Positions 31,872 through 41,725 of a DNA stretch of 64,000 bases are shown piece after piece. The position numbers and the translations under genes were made by a program. Each line of letters opens with the position of its first letter. Positions within the stretch are counted from its first letter, which is position 1. The stretch is from Streptomyces sp. SM10. GTDB lineage: Bacteria; Actinomycetota; Actinomycetes; Streptomycetales; Streptomycetaceae. The notes beneath the pieces are model-generated. The model did not search any database. It saw nothing but the letters and a program-made list of their open reading frames with translations, and was not told the origin of the DNA. The stretch covers positions 1-64,000 of the forward strand of contig NZ_NEUF01000039.1 in NCBI RefSeq assembly GCF_002910915.1, in the 5' to 3' direction.

Positions 31872-32726
31872 GTGAGTGACGAGGCAGAGCCCGGATTCGT
31901 ACGGGTACGGCTGGACCTTTCCTACGACGGCAAGGACTTCTCCGGCTGGGCGAAGCAGACCAGCAGGCGCACCGTGCAGGGCGAGATCGAGGACGCGCTG
32001 CGCACCGTGACGCGGTCACCGGTGACGTACGACCTGACCGTGGCCGGGCGCACCGACGCCGGGGTGCACGCGCGCGGGCAGGTGGCGCACGTGGACCTGC
32101 CGGCCGAGGTGTGGGCCGAGCACCGGGAGAAGCTGTTGCGGCGGATGGCCGGGCGGCTGCCGCTGGACGTGCGGATCTGGCGGGCGGGCGAGGCTCCGGC
32201 GGGCTTCAACGCACGCTTCTCCGCGCTGTGGCGGCGTTACGCGTACCGGGTGGGGGACAGGCCGGGCGGTGTGGACCCGCTGCTGCGTGGCCATGTGCTC
32301 TGGCACGACCGGCCGCTCGACCTGGACGCGATGAACGAGGCCGCGGCCCTGATGGTGGGGGAGCACGACTTCGCGGCGTACTGCAAGAAGCGGGAGGGTG
32401 CGACGACCATCCGTACGCTGCAGAAGCTCCACTGGGTGCGGGAGACGGAGTCCGGGGTGCTGACGGCGACCGTGCAGGCGGACGCGTTCTGCCACAACAT
32501 GGTGCGGGCGCTGATCGGCGCGGCCCTGTTCGTGGGGGACGGGCGCCGGCCGGCCGGGTGGCCGGCCGAGGTGCTGGCGGCGAGGGTGCGGGACCCCGGG
32601 GTACACGTGGTGCGGCCGCACGGGCTGACGCTGGAGGAAGTGGCCTACCCGGCGGACGGGCTGCTGGCGGCCAGGGCCGTGGAGGCCCGCAACGTCAGGA
32701 CGCTGCCTGGGGCGGGCTGCTGCTGA
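31872..32726 (+). CDS. truA: tRNA pseudouridine(38-40) synthase
   Basis: The 284-residue TruA makes pseudouridine at positions 38-40 of the tRNA anticodon arm. The catalytic aspartate is in [17 protein letters not shown] near residue 58. GTG start shortly after the rplQ terminator. Its last 32 nt overlap the end of a convergent gene. Confidence 0.97.
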   Translation: MSDEAEPGFVRVRLDLSYDGKDFSGWAKQTSRRTVQGEIEDALRTVTRSPVTYDLTVAGRTDAGVHARGQVAHVDLPAEVWAEHREKLLRRMAGRLPLDVRIWRAGEAPAGFNARFSALWRRYAYRVGDRPGGVDPLLRGHVLWHDRPLDLDAMNEAAALMVGEHDFAAYCKKREGATTIRTLQKLHWVRETESGVLTATVQADAFCHNMVRALIGAALFVGDGRRPAGWPAEVLAARVRDPGVHVVRPHGLTLEEVAYPADGLLAARAVEARNVRTLPGAGCC

Positions 32727-34584
32727 GGGCTCTGCGGCGCAGGGCCCGGACCAGTGTGCGCGCGACGTGCAGGGCCACGGCGGTGCAGACGAGGGAGCGG
32801 AACCAGCCGATGTCCGGGGTCCACCAGGCGTAGGCCGCCGCCGCGGTGAAGACCAGCAGGCCCAGGATGCGCAGGAGCCACCAGCGGGCGGGGTGGGCCT
32901 CGGACGCGGAGGGGCTCTCCGGGTGGACACCGTCCTGGGCGGTCATGGTGTCCCGCATGCCCGCGAGGAAGCCGCGCCGGGCCAGTACGCGGGCGCCCGG
33001 CAGCCCGGTGAGGACCTCCTGCTCGCCGCCGTAGCCCTCGGGCAGCGGCGGGAGGCCGAGGGCGGCGACGAGCTCGCTCTGGTGCCGGGCGGGGTCGTCG
33101 GCGGCCCGCAGGACATGGGCCAGGGGGCGCGGGTCGGCCAGCCCGTAGGCGCGGGCGAGGGAGGCGGCCGCCGTCGTCGCCTCGGCATGGTCGGTGGCGG
33201 GGGCGGCGGTCTCCCAGACGTGGTCGGCCACCTTCCTGCCCCGGTGCAGGAGCGTGAAGCTGCTGCGCTCCGGTGTGCGGTGCAGGACCAGGGTCGGCCA
33301 CTCCTCGCCCGTCGTGAAGTTGCCGGCCGCCGAGGTGAGCGGGTCGTCCGGGAGGAGGGCCGCGCGCTTGCCGCGCACCGGGTCCGGCACGATCTCCACG
33401 TAGGTGTGGTTGCGGCCCGCCGGAGCCGTCCGCAGGCTGTGGCCGCAGATCAGGGCGGCCTGGGCGACCTCGGTGGGTCCGGTGGACGCGATGGCCACCG
33501 ACCGGGGCGCCAGCTCGCGCTCCCAGTCGGGTGCGCCGCCGGCCGGGGGCCGGGGGGACGGGCGGAAGAAGGGGACCTTCATGGCCAGCTCGACACGGGT
33601 GTCGGAGCGGGCCTCCAGGAATTCGGCCCGGGCGTCGCCGAAGTAGGTCCAGGGAAACGTCGTGGCGTGCACCCCGATGGAGCGGAAGGCGGTGAGGGCC
33701 TCCTCGTAGCGGCTCATCGACCACAGGACCAGGGCCAGGTGGTTGCGGAAGCCCGCGGCCTCCCGGTCGCCGGGGGCGTAGCTGTCCGACAGCGCCTGCG
33801 CGCGGGTCACCGCGGCCTCGGCGCGCGGGGTGTACGGATCGGGTTCGGGCGTCTCCTCGTCGGCGATCAGGTACTCCACGACGGCCTGGAGCGGCAGCGC
33901 GTGGAGCCGTGAGCCGGGCGGCGCCTGGTCGGCCGCGCGCTCGGCGAAGGCGAACATCTCCTCGTGCGAGCCGTACCACTTGCCGCAGAGGTACTGGAGG
34001 GCCTGGACGTGACAGCCCTCGTGGTGCGGGTCGCGCTCGACCGCCTCGGCCAGATAGGTGTCGAAGACCTCGCGCGGGGCCTGGATGCCGCGGGCCTGCG
34101 TCAGGGCGATGCGCCACGGGACGGGGTCGTCGGGGTTGAGCTCCGCGGCGGCCGAGATCACCGGCACGGAGTCCCGCAGCACCGCGTGGAAGGCCTTGAA
34201 CTGGTCGGCCTCGACGTGTCTGGCCCGGGCGCCCGTCCTTATCTGCCACGCCTGGTAGACGTACTGGTCGGCCTTGACCAGGACGGCGTCGGGGCCCTCC
34301 GGGTCCTCCTCCAGCCAGCTGTCCAGCCAGCCGGGGTGGTGCAGGGAGGCGCGTGCCAGGCGGGAGACGCAGGTGTCCCGGCGCTCCCACTGGGCGTGCT
34401 CGCGGGTGGCCGCGAGCAGCTCGGCGGCCGGTCCGTGGTCTCCACCGGCGGCGGCGGCCAGGGCGAGGCGCAGCGAGGTGTCCGGCGCGTCCAGGACCAC
34501 GGCGTCGTCCGGGGGCAGGTCGGCGCCTATCGCGTCGCTGTGGCGCAGGACGCGCGGGATGGTGAGGAGCGTGGTCAGACGCAC
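32695..34584 (-). CDS. Large protein of unknown function with C-terminal membrane segments
   Basis: This 629-residue protein is mostly soluble and helical. Repeated AAA-rich, TPR-like helices occupy about 30-290 (for example [18 protein letters not shown] and [37 protein letters not shown]). A beta-rich middle follows, and two hydrophobic segments near 565-612 ([19 protein letters not shown] and [15 protein letters not shown]) should anchor it in the membrane. It is in line with the membrane protein gene upstream (61-nt gap), so the two may form an operon. No function is recognised. Confidence 0.65.
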   Translation of the reverse strand: MRLTTLLTIPRVLRHSDAIGADLPPDDAVVLDAPDTSLRLALAAAAGGDHGPAAELLAATREHAQWERRDTCVSRLARASLHHPGWLDSWLEEDPEGPDAVLVKADQYVYQAWQIRTGARARHVEADQFKAFHAVLRDSVPVISAAAELNPDDPVPWRIALTQARGIQAPREVFDTYLAEAVERDPHHEGCHVQALQYLCGKWYGSHEEMFAFAERAADQAPPGSRLHALPLQAVVEYLIADEETPEPDPYTPRAEAAVTRAQALSDSYAPGDREAAGFRNHLALVLWSMSRYEEALTAFRSIGVHATTFPWTYFGDARAEFLEARSDTRVELAMKVPFFRPSPRPPAGGAPDWERELAPRSVAIASTGPTEVAQAALICGHSLRTAPAGRNHTYVEIVPDPVRGKRAALLPDDPLTSAAGNFTTGEEWPTLVLHRTPERSSFTLLHRGRKVADHVWETAAPATDHAEATTAAASLARAYGLADPRPLAHVLRAADDPARHQSELVAALGLPPLPEGYGGEQEVLTGLPGARVLARRGFLAGMRDTMTAQDGVHPESPSASEAHPARWWLLRILGLLVFTAAAAYAWWTPDIGWFRSLVCTAVALHVARTLVRALRRRALSSSPPQAAS

Positions 34585-34645
34585 GGCGGCGGGTCCTCGG
34601 TCGAGGGGAGGGACGGGGCTGGTGCGTGGGGGGAGGGCCGGGCGG

Positions 34646-35500
34646 TCAGATGACGGGGGCCCCCGCTGCCGCCGAGGCCTGGACCTCGCCGCGGTGGCGG
34701 ATCTGGCGGAAGGTGAAGTCGGTCAGGTCGTCGCCGACCGCGTAGACGTCCTTGGCCGCCGTGGTGACGTTCTTCCCGCTGGTGAAGCCGCCGACGGTGA
34801 AGTAGGCGTAGCGGCCGTAGGAGTTGGCGGTGCGGCGGCAGACGGACCCGCCGCGGCAGAAGGTGGGGACTCCCGAGCCGCTCAGCGAGGCGACGCCGCC
34901 GGATGCCTGCTGGGCCGCCTTCCTGGCCTCCGCCTCGGTGCCGAAGACGGCGAGTCCGATGGTGACCGCGACGCCGTCCTTGCTGTACGTGGCGCGGATG
35001 ACCTGGTCGCAGCCGTTGGAGTCGAGGATCGTGCCGAGGGCGCCCTGGGTCGTCGTCGCGCACTGCGTCGTACGGGCGGTGGCGCCCTTGGCGTAGACGC
35101 GGTCGCCCATGGTCAGCTTCCTGCCCGGGAAGAAGGCGTCGACGGTGACCGGGCCCTTGTCCTTCTTCTCGTCGGCTATGTAGTCCTTCGGGTCCGGCGG
35201 GGGCGGCGGGGCCACCGAGGAGAAGGAGGGCCCCGGCGCGGAGGACTGCGAGGGCAGGTCGGCGGGGGCCGGCAGCTCACTGGCGTTCTTGTCCGACCCG
35301 GACGTGCCGCCGCCTGTGCCGGTCGTGATGACGGCCGTGGCCACGATCGCGGCGACGGCGGCCGTGGCCACCGCGCCACCGCCGATCATCAGCCACTTCC
35401 TGCGCCTGGCACGTGAGGCGGACGCCTCGGCCAGCGCCGCCCAGTCCGGAGTCCGGCTGTCTCCCGGCCCCCAGGAGGGCCCCCCTTGCCCAAAGCTCAT
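34646..35500 (-). CDS. Single-pass membrane protein of unknown function
   Basis: This 284-residue protein has a short cytoplasmic N-terminus, one membrane helix at about 36-58 (WLMIGGGAVATAAVAAIVATAV), a Ser/Pro-rich linker (about 60-105), and an extracytoplasmic domain with four cysteines (TTQCATT, SNGCDQV, PTFCRGGSVCRR). The start ATG 35500 lies 7 nt after TAGGAT on the minus strand, which suggests a leaderless transcript. It may be surface-exposed; function unknown. Confidence 0.65.
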   Translation of the reverse strand: MSFGQGGPSWGPGDSRTPDWAALAEASASRARRRKWLMIGGGAVATAAVAAIVATAVITTGTGGGTSGSDKNASELPAPADLPSQSSAPGPSFSSVAPPPPPDPKDYIADEKKDKGPVTVDAFFPGRKLTMGDRVYAKGATARTTQCATTTQGALGTILDSNGCDQVIRATYSKDGVAVTIGLAVFGTEAEARKAAQQASGGVASLSGSGVPTFCRGGSVCRRTANSYGRYAYFTVGGFTSGKNVTTAAKDVYAVGDDLTDFTFRQIRHRGEVQASAAAGAPVI

Positions 35501-35507
35501 GCGGCGA

Positions 35508-35560
35508 ATCCTAGACCGACCGTAATCCGGTTGGGCGCACGGTTGTCCTGCCGTGACAAT
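35508..35560. promoter_or_regulatory. Divergent promoters with probable leaderless starts
   Basis: On the plus strand TTGGGC (35531-35536), 18 nt, then GACAAT (35555-35560) is followed 7 nt later by the ABC-F ATG. On the minus strand TAGGAT (complement of 35508-35513) is followed 7 nt later by the ATG at 35500. Neither gene has a ribosome binding site, so both transcripts would begin at or near the start codon. Confidence 0.5.
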
Positions 35561-35567
35561 GCTGTGC

Positions 35568-37187
35568 ATGGGACATCTTGAAGCGGGCCACCTGGAGTAC
35601 TACCTACCGGACGGACGGGTGCTGCTCGGCGACGCTTCGTTCCGGGTGGCGGACGGCGCCGTCGTCGCACTCGTCGGCGCGAACGGGGCGGGTAAGACGA
35701 CACTCCTCAAGCTGCTGGCCGGGGAGCTCCAGCCGCACGGCGGCTCGGTCTCGGTGAGCGGCGGTCTCGGCGTGATGGCCCAGTTCGTGGGCTCCGTACG
35801 GGACGAGCGCACCGTCCGTGACCTGCTGGTCTCCGTGGCACAGCCCCGCATCAAGGAGGCCGCGCGGGCCGTCGACGCGGCCGAGGAGCACATCCTCACC
35901 GAGGACGACGAGGCGGCGCAGATGGCGTACGCGCAGGCGCTGAGCGACTGGGCGGAGGCGCGGGGGTACGAGGCCGAGACCCTCTGGGACATCTGCACCA
36001 TGGCCGCGCTCGGCGTCCCGTACGAGAAGGCGCAGTGGCGTGAGGTGCGCACGCTCAGCGGCGGCGAGCAGAAGAGGCTGGTGCTTGAGGCCCTGCTCAG
36101 GGGCCCGGACGAGGTGCTGCTGCTCGACGAGCCGGACAACTACCTGGATGTCCCGGGCAAGCGCTGGCTGGAGGAGAAGCTCAAGGAGACCCGTAAGACG
36201 GTGCTCTTCGTCTCCCACGACCGGGAGCTGCTGTCGCGGGCCGCGGAGAAGATCGTGAGCGTCGAGCCCAGCCCCGCGGGCTCGGACGTCTGGGTGCACG
36301 GCGGCGGCTTCGCCACGTACCACCAGGCACGCAAGGAGCGCTTCGCACGCTTCGAGGAGCTCCTGCGGCGCTGGGAGGAGGAGCACAAGCGGCTGAAGGC
36401 GCTGGTCCTGCGGATGCGGCAGCAGGCGGCGAACAGCCCCGACATGGCGAACCGCTACCACGCGATGCAGACCCGCTTCAAGAAGTTCGAGGAGGCGGGA
36501 CCGCCTCCGGAGCCGCCCCGCGAGCAGGACATCAGGATGCGGCTGCGCGGCGGCCGTACCGGGGTGCGGGCGGTGACGTGCACCGGCCTGGAGCTGACCG
36601 GTCTGATGAAGCCGTTCGACCTGGAGATCTACTACGGGGAACGGGTCGCGGTGCTCGGCTCCAACGGGTCGGGGAAGTCCCACTTCCTGCGGCTGCTGGC
36701 TGGGGAGCCGGTGGCGCACACCGGTGAGTGGAAGCTCGGTGCGCGGGTCGTGGCGGGCCACTTCGCCCAGACGCACGCCCATCCGGAGCTGCTCGGGAAG
36801 ACGCTCGTCGAGATCCTGTGGACGGAGCAGGCCAAGGACCGTGGCGGCGCGATGTCGGTGCTGCGGCGCTACGAGCTGGAGCGGCAGGGCGACCAGGCCT
36901 TCGAGAAGCTCTCCGGCGGGCAGCAGGCGCGGTTCCAGATCCTGCTCCTGGAGCTGGCCGGCACGACCGCGCTGCTGCTGGACGAGCCGACGGACAACCT
37001 GGACCTGGAGTCGGCCGAGGCCCTGCAGGACGGTCTGGAGGTCTACGACGGGACGGTCATGGCCGTCACGCACGACCGCTGGTTCGCGAAGTCCTTCGAC
37101 CGGTACCTCGTCTTCGGCTCCGACGGGGTCGTGCGGGAGACCACGGAGCCCGTCTGGGACGAGCGCAGGGTCGAGCGCAAGCGGTAG
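35568..37187 (+). CDS. ABC-F family ATP-binding protein
   Basis: This 539-residue soluble protein has two ABC ATPase domains and no membrane part, as in ribosome-associated ABC-F proteins. Walker A motifs are GANGAGKTT (about residue 41) and GSNGSGKSH (about 368). Signatures are LSGGEQKRL and LSGGQQARF, and Walker B is LLLDEP in both halves. A basic coiled linker (about 240-325) joins them. ABC-F proteins act on the ribosome in translation or antibiotic protection; whether this one gives resistance cannot be told. ATG 35568 was chosen as the start of the family sequence MGHLEAGHLEYYLPDG. Confidence 0.9.
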   Translation: MGHLEAGHLEYYLPDGRVLLGDASFRVADGAVVALVGANGAGKTTLLKLLAGELQPHGGSVSVSGGLGVMAQFVGSVRDERTVRDLLVSVAQPRIKEAARAVDAAEEHILTEDDEAAQMAYAQALSDWAEARGYEAETLWDICTMAALGVPYEKAQWREVRTLSGGEQKRLVLEALLRGPDEVLLLDEPDNYLDVPGKRWLEEKLKETRKTVLFVSHDRELLSRAAEKIVSVEPSPAGSDVWVHGGGFATYHQARKERFARFEELLRRWEEEHKRLKALVLRMRQQAANSPDMANRYHAMQTRFKKFEEAGPPPEPPREQDIRMRLRGGRTGVRAVTCTGLELTGLMKPFDLEIYYGERVAVLGSNGSGKSHFLRLLAGEPVAHTGEWKLGARVVAGHFAQTHAHPELLGKTLVEILWTEQAKDRGGAMSVLRRYELERQGDQAFEKLSGGQQARFQILLLELAGTTALLLDEPTDNLDLESAEALQDGLEVYDGTVMAVTHDRWFAKSFDRYLVFGSDGVVRETTEPVWDERRVERKR

Positions 37188-37199
37188 GGACGGCGCGTT

Positions 37200-37229
37200 T
37201 TGACCCGTGCGGGGCGGGACGGGTAATGT
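37200..37229 (+). promoter_or_regulatory. rplM-rpsI promoter
   Basis: TTGACC (37200-37205), an 18-nt spacer and TAATGT (37224-37229). The transcript would have a leader of about 175 nt before rplM, room for L13-type feedback control; no clear structure was worked out. Confidence 0.7.
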
Positions 37230-37413
37230 CGACCGTTGTTATACGTACGGGTTCTGTGGTTCTCACGCGAAGAGCCCTACGTAGGTTCTCTGGAGCAGTT
37301 ACCAGTGGCTCGCATACGGGCATCGTCCCCGGCATTGTGTGCCCCAGCTGCATGATCGCTTCAGGGGTGCCATGTGTCTGGACCTCATCCACTGAAGAAG
37401 CGAAGGCTACGAA

Positions 37414-37857
37414 GTGCGTACGTACAGCCCCAAGCCCGGCGATGTCACTCGCCAGTGGCACATCATCGACGCTGAGGACATCGTCCTCGGCCGTCTGGCC
37501 ACCACGGCTGCGAACCTCCTCCGAGGCAAGCACAAGGCGATCTACGCCCCCCACATGGACATGGGCGACTTCGTCATCATCATCAACGCCGAGAAGGTTC
37601 ACCTCTCCGGCAACAAGAAGACCCAGAAGATGGCGTACCGCCACTCGGGCTTCCCGGGCGGTCTCCGTTCGGTGCGTTACGACGAGCTGCTCTCCAAGAA
37701 CCCGGAGAAGGCTGTCGAGAAGGCCATCAAGGGCATGATCCCGAAGAACACCCTGGGTCGCCAGATGATCTCGAAGCTGAAGGTCTACGCGGGCGACCAG
37801 CACCCGCACGCTGCGCAGCAGCCGGTCCCGTACGAGATCACCCAGGTCGCGCAGTAG
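37414..37857 (+). CDS. rplM: 50S ribosomal protein L13
   Basis: The 147-residue L13 is an early 50S assembly protein. GTG start giving [20 protein letters not shown]; the core [16 protein letters not shown] and [16 protein letters not shown] are standard. First gene of the rplM-rpsI pair, 45 nt from rpsI. Confidence 0.98.
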   Translation: MRTYSPKPGDVTRQWHIIDAEDIVLGRLATTAANLLRGKHKAIYAPHMDMGDFVIIINAEKVHLSGNKKTQKMAYRHSGFPGGLRSVRYDELLSKNPEKAVEKAIKGMIPKNTLGRQMISKLKVYAGDQHPHAAQQPVPYEITQVAQ

Positions 37858-37902
37858 TTCCGGCCTCCCCCCTAAGACGTAAAGAAAGATCTGAGGAGAA
37901 TC

Positions 37903-38430
37903 GTGGCCGAGACCACTGCAGAGACGCCCGTCGAGGGTACCGAGGGCGAAGAGACCTTCGCCGAGGTGACCACCTTCGAGTCGGAGGTCCCCGTCGAGGG
38001 TGAGTACACCTCCGAGTCGCTCGCCGGCCGCTTCGGCGACCCGCAGCCCGCCGCCGGCCTTGGCCGTCGCAAGAACGCCATCGCCCGCGTCCGGATCATC
38101 CCGGGCACCGGCAAGTGGAAGATCAACGGTCGCACCCTTGAGGACTACTTCCCCAACAAGGTGCACCAGCAGGAAGTCAACGAGCCCTTCAAGGTGCTCG
38201 AGCTCGACGGCCGCTACGACGTCGTCGCCCGCATCTCGGGTGGCGGTGTCTCCGGTCAGGCCGGCGCCCTGCGCCTCGGCGTGGCCCGCGCGCTGAACGA
38301 GGCGGACGTGGACAACAACCGCGCCGCGCTCAAGAAGGCCGGCTTCCTCTCCCGCGACGACCGTGCGGTCGAGCGCAAGAAGGCCGGTCTCAAGAAGGCC
38401 CGTAAGGCTCCGCAGTACAGCAAGCGCTAA
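37903..38430 (+). CDS. rpsI: 30S ribosomal protein S9
   Basis: The 175-residue S9 has a basic C-terminal tail ([11 protein letters not shown]) that touches the P-site tRNA. An acidic N-terminal extension of about 48 residues, common in Streptomyces, precedes the core [20 protein letters not shown] start after GAGGAG. Confidence 0.98.
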   Translation: MAETTAETPVEGTEGEETFAEVTTFESEVPVEGEYTSESLAGRFGDPQPAAGLGRRKNAIARVRIIPGTGKWKINGRTLEDYFPNKVHQQEVNEPFKVLELDGRYDVVARISGGGVSGQAGALRLGVARALNEADVDNNRAALKKAGFLSRDDRAVERKKAGLKKARKAPQYSKR

Positions 38431-38458
38431 ATCGCCTGCTCGTCTGCATTACACGTTC

Positions 38459-38489
38459 GCCCCGGCGGCACACCTCGTGCTGCCGGGGC
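38459..38489 (+). terminator. rpsI terminator
   Basis: A 13-bp stem (38459-38471 with 38477-38489, one G-T pair) and a 5-nt loop lie 28 nt after rpsI. Confidence 0.8.
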
Positions 38490-38499
38490 GTTCGTCTAT

Positions 38500-38652
38500 C
38501 AGCCCTTGCGGGCGTATAACGGCTTTAGACGTTTGCACTTTTATAGGGCTGGCGATCTCGGGCACGCCCTCCGTTGGGCTATACCTTGCCTCGCTTTGCC
38601 CTGTTTTGATTAGTTTGGTTTTGCGGTTTCGGAGCACCTTCGGAGGACACCA
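38500..38652 (+). promoter_or_regulatory. AT-rich glmM upstream region
   Basis: This stretch is strikingly richer in A and T than its surroundings, with runs of T (for example 38608-38630) and several TATA-like words. The glmM promoter is likely here, but the exact boxes are uncertain. A ribosome binding site (CGGAGG, about 38640-38645) precedes the GTG. Confidence 0.45.
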
Positions 38653-40011
38653 GTGGGACGACTCTTCGGCACGGACGGCGTGCGCGGTGTCGCCAACGCG
38701 GACCTGACGGCCGAGCTCGCGCTCGGACTCTCGGTCGCGGCGGCGCACGTACTGGCCGAGGCCGGCACCTTCGAGGGGCATCGGCCGACCGCGCTGGTGG
38801 GCCGGGACCCCCGTGCCTCCGGGGAGTTCCTGGAGGCCGCGGTCGTGGCGGGCCTGGCCAGCGCCGGCGTGGACGTCCTCCGTGTCGGGGTGCTGCCCAC
38901 CCCCGCCGTGGCGTACCTCACCGGCGCGCTCGGTGCGGACATCGGCGTCATGCTCTCGGCCAGCCACAACGCCATGCCGGACAACGGCATCAAGTTCTTC
39001 GCCCGCGGCGGGCACAAGCTCGCCGACGAGCTGGAGGACCGCATCGAGACGGTCTACGAGCAGCACCGCACCGGCGAGCCCTGGGCCCGCCCGACCGGCG
39101 CCGGAGTGGGCCGGGTCACCGACTACGCGGAGGGCGTCGACCGCTATGTCGCCCACCTCATCGGCGTCCTGCCGAACCGGCTCGACGGTCTGAAGGTCGT
39201 GCTCGACGAGGCGCACGGTGCTGCGGCCCGTGTCTCGCCCGAGGCGTTCGCCCGTGCCGGGGCCGAGGTCATCACCATCGGCGCCGAACCGGACGGCCTG
39301 AACATCAACGACGGCTGCGGCTCCACCCACCTGGATCTCCTGCGTGCCGCCGTCGTCGAGCACGGCGCCGACCTCGGCATCGCGCACGACGGCGACGCCG
39401 ACCGCTGCCTGGCCGTGGACGCGACCGGCGCGGAGGTCGACGGCGACCAGATCCTGGCGGTGCTCGCCCTCGCGATGCGCGAGGCCGGTCAACTGCGCAA
39501 GGACACCGTCGTCGGCACGGTCATGTCGAACCTCGGCTTCAAGACGGCCATGGAGCGGGAGGGCATCCGCCTCGTCCAGACCGCCGTCGGTGACCGCTAC
39601 GTCCTGGAGGCGATGAAGGCCGAGGGCTTCGCCCTGGGCGGCGAGCAGTCCGGCCACGTCATCGTCCTGGACCACGCCACGACGGGTGACGGCACGCTGA
39701 CCGGCCTGATGCTCGGGGCCCGGGTCGCGGCCACCGGACGCACCCTCGCCGACCTGGCGGGTGTGATGCGGCGTCTCCCGCAGGTCCTCGTCAACGTGCC
39801 GGACGTCGACAAGTCCCGGGTGGACACCTCGCCCGAGGTGGCCACGGCGGTGTCCCAGGCCGAGCGCGAGCTGGGTGACACCGGGCGCGTGCTCCTGCGG
39901 AAGTCGGGCACCGAGCCGCTCGTACGGGTGATGGTCGAGGCGGCCGATCTGGAACAGGCGCGTGCCGTGGCCGGACAGCTGGCCGACGTGGTGAAGTCCG
40001 CGCTCGGCTGA
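38653..40011 (+). CDS. glmM: Phosphoglucosamine mutase
   Basis: The 452-residue enzyme turns glucosamine-6-phosphate into glucosamine-1-phosphate on the way to UDP-GlcNAc and peptidoglycan. The phosphoserine loop [13 protein letters not shown] lies near residue 103, the metal-binding loop DGDADRC near 245, the sugar-binding loop GEQSGHVI near 330, and the phosphate-binding [12 protein letters not shown] near 415. GTG start. With glmS at 51079 it supplies the same pathway. Confidence 0.97.
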   Translation: MGRLFGTDGVRGVANADLTAELALGLSVAAAHVLAEAGTFEGHRPTALVGRDPRASGEFLEAAVVAGLASAGVDVLRVGVLPTPAVAYLTGALGADIGVMLSASHNAMPDNGIKFFARGGHKLADELEDRIETVYEQHRTGEPWARPTGAGVGRVTDYAEGVDRYVAHLIGVLPNRLDGLKVVLDEAHGAAARVSPEAFARAGAEVITIGAEPDGLNINDGCGSTHLDLLRAAVVEHGADLGIAHDGDADRCLAVDATGAEVDGDQILAVLALAMREAGQLRKDTVVGTVMSNLGFKTAMEREGIRLVQTAVGDRYVLEAMKAEGFALGGEQSGHVIVLDHATTGDGTLTGLMLGARVAATGRTLADLAGVMRRLPQVLVNVPDVDKSRVDTSPEVATAVSQAERELGDTGRVLLRKSGTEPLVRVMVEAADLEQARAVAGQLADVVKSALG

Positions 40012-40018
40012 CGCGCAC

Positions 40019-41572
40019 TCAACTCCCGGAGGGACCCGGCTCCATGGCCGGGTCCCTCCGGCTCCCGGCCCGCTCCAGCTCGGCGGTGACGCGGAGGAGG
40101 TCGGCCGGGGCGGCCGCGAGGCGGACCGGCCGGCCCGCGTCGTCGAGTTCGGCGATGTGCCAGCTCCGGGGGACGGTGTCGCCGTCGCTGCCCCGGACGC
40201 GCCGTACGGCCTTGAGGGTGAGCCGGTCCGCCGGTATCCGCCGCGCGGCGAAGCGTCCCCGGCCGGGGACCACGGCGGGCGTTCCGTCCCCGAGGGCGAT
40301 GTGGCTGCCGAAGCCGTTCGGGTTGTAGTCCGTGTGGTCGAGGAAGCGGGCGGTCACGAACTCCTCCCCGGCAGAGGCCCGTCCACCGGCGGGCGCGGTG
40401 TCCTGGGGTGCACGGACACGGGTGGCGTGCCAGGCCCAGGTGAACAGCCCCAGCGACACCACCGATCCGGAGACCGCCCAGGCGAGGGCCCCGGAGGAGC
40501 CGGACAGGGACGTGGGGTGCCGGTAGCAGAGCGGCAGCAGCCACAGAGCCGTACCGACGATCGCCCCGGTGAACGGCAGCGCCGACGGCAGGACCTCGTC
40601 GTCGGGGAGCCGCCGTCCACGCCGGCGCTGCAGGACCCGGGCACCGGGCCAGCCCGCGGCGAGGGCGCACCCGGCGGCGATGACGGCCACCTCCCCGCTG
40701 CCGGTGAAGTGCTCGCGCCACGCGTGGTCGTGGCCGATGACCTCCCTGACCTGGTGCCGCCAGACGGTCACCCGGACCTCGTCGCCGGGCCTGAAGCCAC
40801 GGGCCCCCTCGCGGGAGACGGCGAGACGCTCCAGTGGCCGGCCGTCGGCGAAGTACAGCCAGCTGCTTCCTCGGCCCCTGGTGACCTCGGCCCGTGCGAT
40901 CACCGCGTGCCCGGTACTCCGGCACTCACCGCGCCGCGAGGCGGGCGTTCCGGCCGGGCACGCGGTGGCCGACCGCCAGGCCGCCCTCTCCTCCTGGACG
41001 ATCGGTACGAGCCAGGCGGCCAGGCCCGCACCCCCGAGCAGCAGCGCGCACATGAGCAGCGCCAGGACCGAGCCGCGCCCGGCGGTGCGGGACGAGAGGA
41101 CGGGGACATGGCTCGACCGGGGGTCTCCGTGACGGCGGTGCAGCGCGCGGAGCGCGTCCAGTCTCGCGTCGAACTCCGCGCGGTCGGCCGAGGACCCGCT
41201 CATCGGCAGGGGCAGCCGACGTCTGTTTCCGTCGCGCAGCATCACGCAGACGCGGTGGATCTCCTGATTGCGCCCGTACTGGATGTAGACGCCCAGGTCG
41301 TCGATGTCCCTCCACGGGGTGTTCCGGCGGCGCAGCAGAGTCCGGGAGCGGATCCCGTGGGCGTCGGCGCTCACGCGGGTGGTAGCCACGTAGAGGCACC
41401 CGAGACCTACCAGGGCGGTCGAGAGACCTCCGAGCGCCCACCCGTCCACGATCGTGCCCCGGAGCACCGCCCGTACGGCTGCCAGGACCACGCCGGCCGC
41501 TCCCAGCCCGATGAGGTAGGGGAGGGCGCGGCCCGGCGCGGGACGGCAGTCGACGTCTTGGGGCTCGGTCAT
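40019..41572 (-). CDS. Membrane protein with PH-like domain
   Basis: This 517-residue protein has two hydrophobic segments at about 14-60, a bacterial PH-like domain at about 65-120 (SADAHGIRSRTLLRRRNTPWRDIDDLGVYIQ), and a membrane helix near 150. An extracytoplasmic domain with two cysteines (TACPAGTPASRRGECRST) and a DUF3592-like part follow, then more membrane segments near 300-390. The ATG 41572 starts MTEPQDVDCRPAPG. Function unknown. Confidence 0.6.
   Translation of the reverse strand: MTEPQDVDCRPAPGRALPYLIGLGAAGVVLAAVRAVLRGTIVDGWALGGLSTALVGLGCLYVATTRVSADAHGIRSRTLLRRRNTPWRDIDDLGVYIQYGRNQEIHRVCVMLRDGNRRRLPLPMSGSSADRAEFDARLDALRALHRRHGDPRSSHVPVLSSRTAGRGSVLALLMCALLLGGAGLAAWLVPIVQEERAAWRSATACPAGTPASRRGECRSTGHAVIARAEVTRGRGSSWLYFADGRPLERLAVSREGARGFRPGDEVRVTVWRHQVREVIGHDHAWREHFTGSGEVAVIAAGCALAAGWPGARVLQRRRGRRLPDDEVLPSALPFTGAIVGTALWLLPLCYRHPTSLSGSSGALAWAVSGSVVSLGLFTWAWHATRVRAPQDTAPAGGRASAGEEFVTARFLDHTDYNPNGFGSHIALGDGTPAVVPGRGRFAARRIPADRLTLKAVRRVRGSDGDTVPRSWHIAELDDAGRPVRLAAAPADLLRVTAELERAGSRRDPAMEPGPSGS
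40026..40061. terminator. Bidirectional terminator after glmM
   Basis: A perfect 15-bp stem (40026-40040 with 40047-40061) with loop TCCATG lies 15 nt after glmM. It falls inside the last codons of the convergent gene that ends at 40019, so it can serve glmM fully but sits within that gene's coding end. Confidence 0.8.
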
Positions 41573-41725
41573 GCGCCGGATCGTGTCACGGGCGGGGCCG
41601 GCCGCGCGTGTGCAGGGTGCGGCAGCGCCGCGCCCCTCCACGTTGCCGGACCCGCGCCGTCGGGTGCCCGGCCACCGGCGCATCCGGAGCCGGTGACACC
41701 CCGTCAGGTCACCGCCGCGCCCCCG

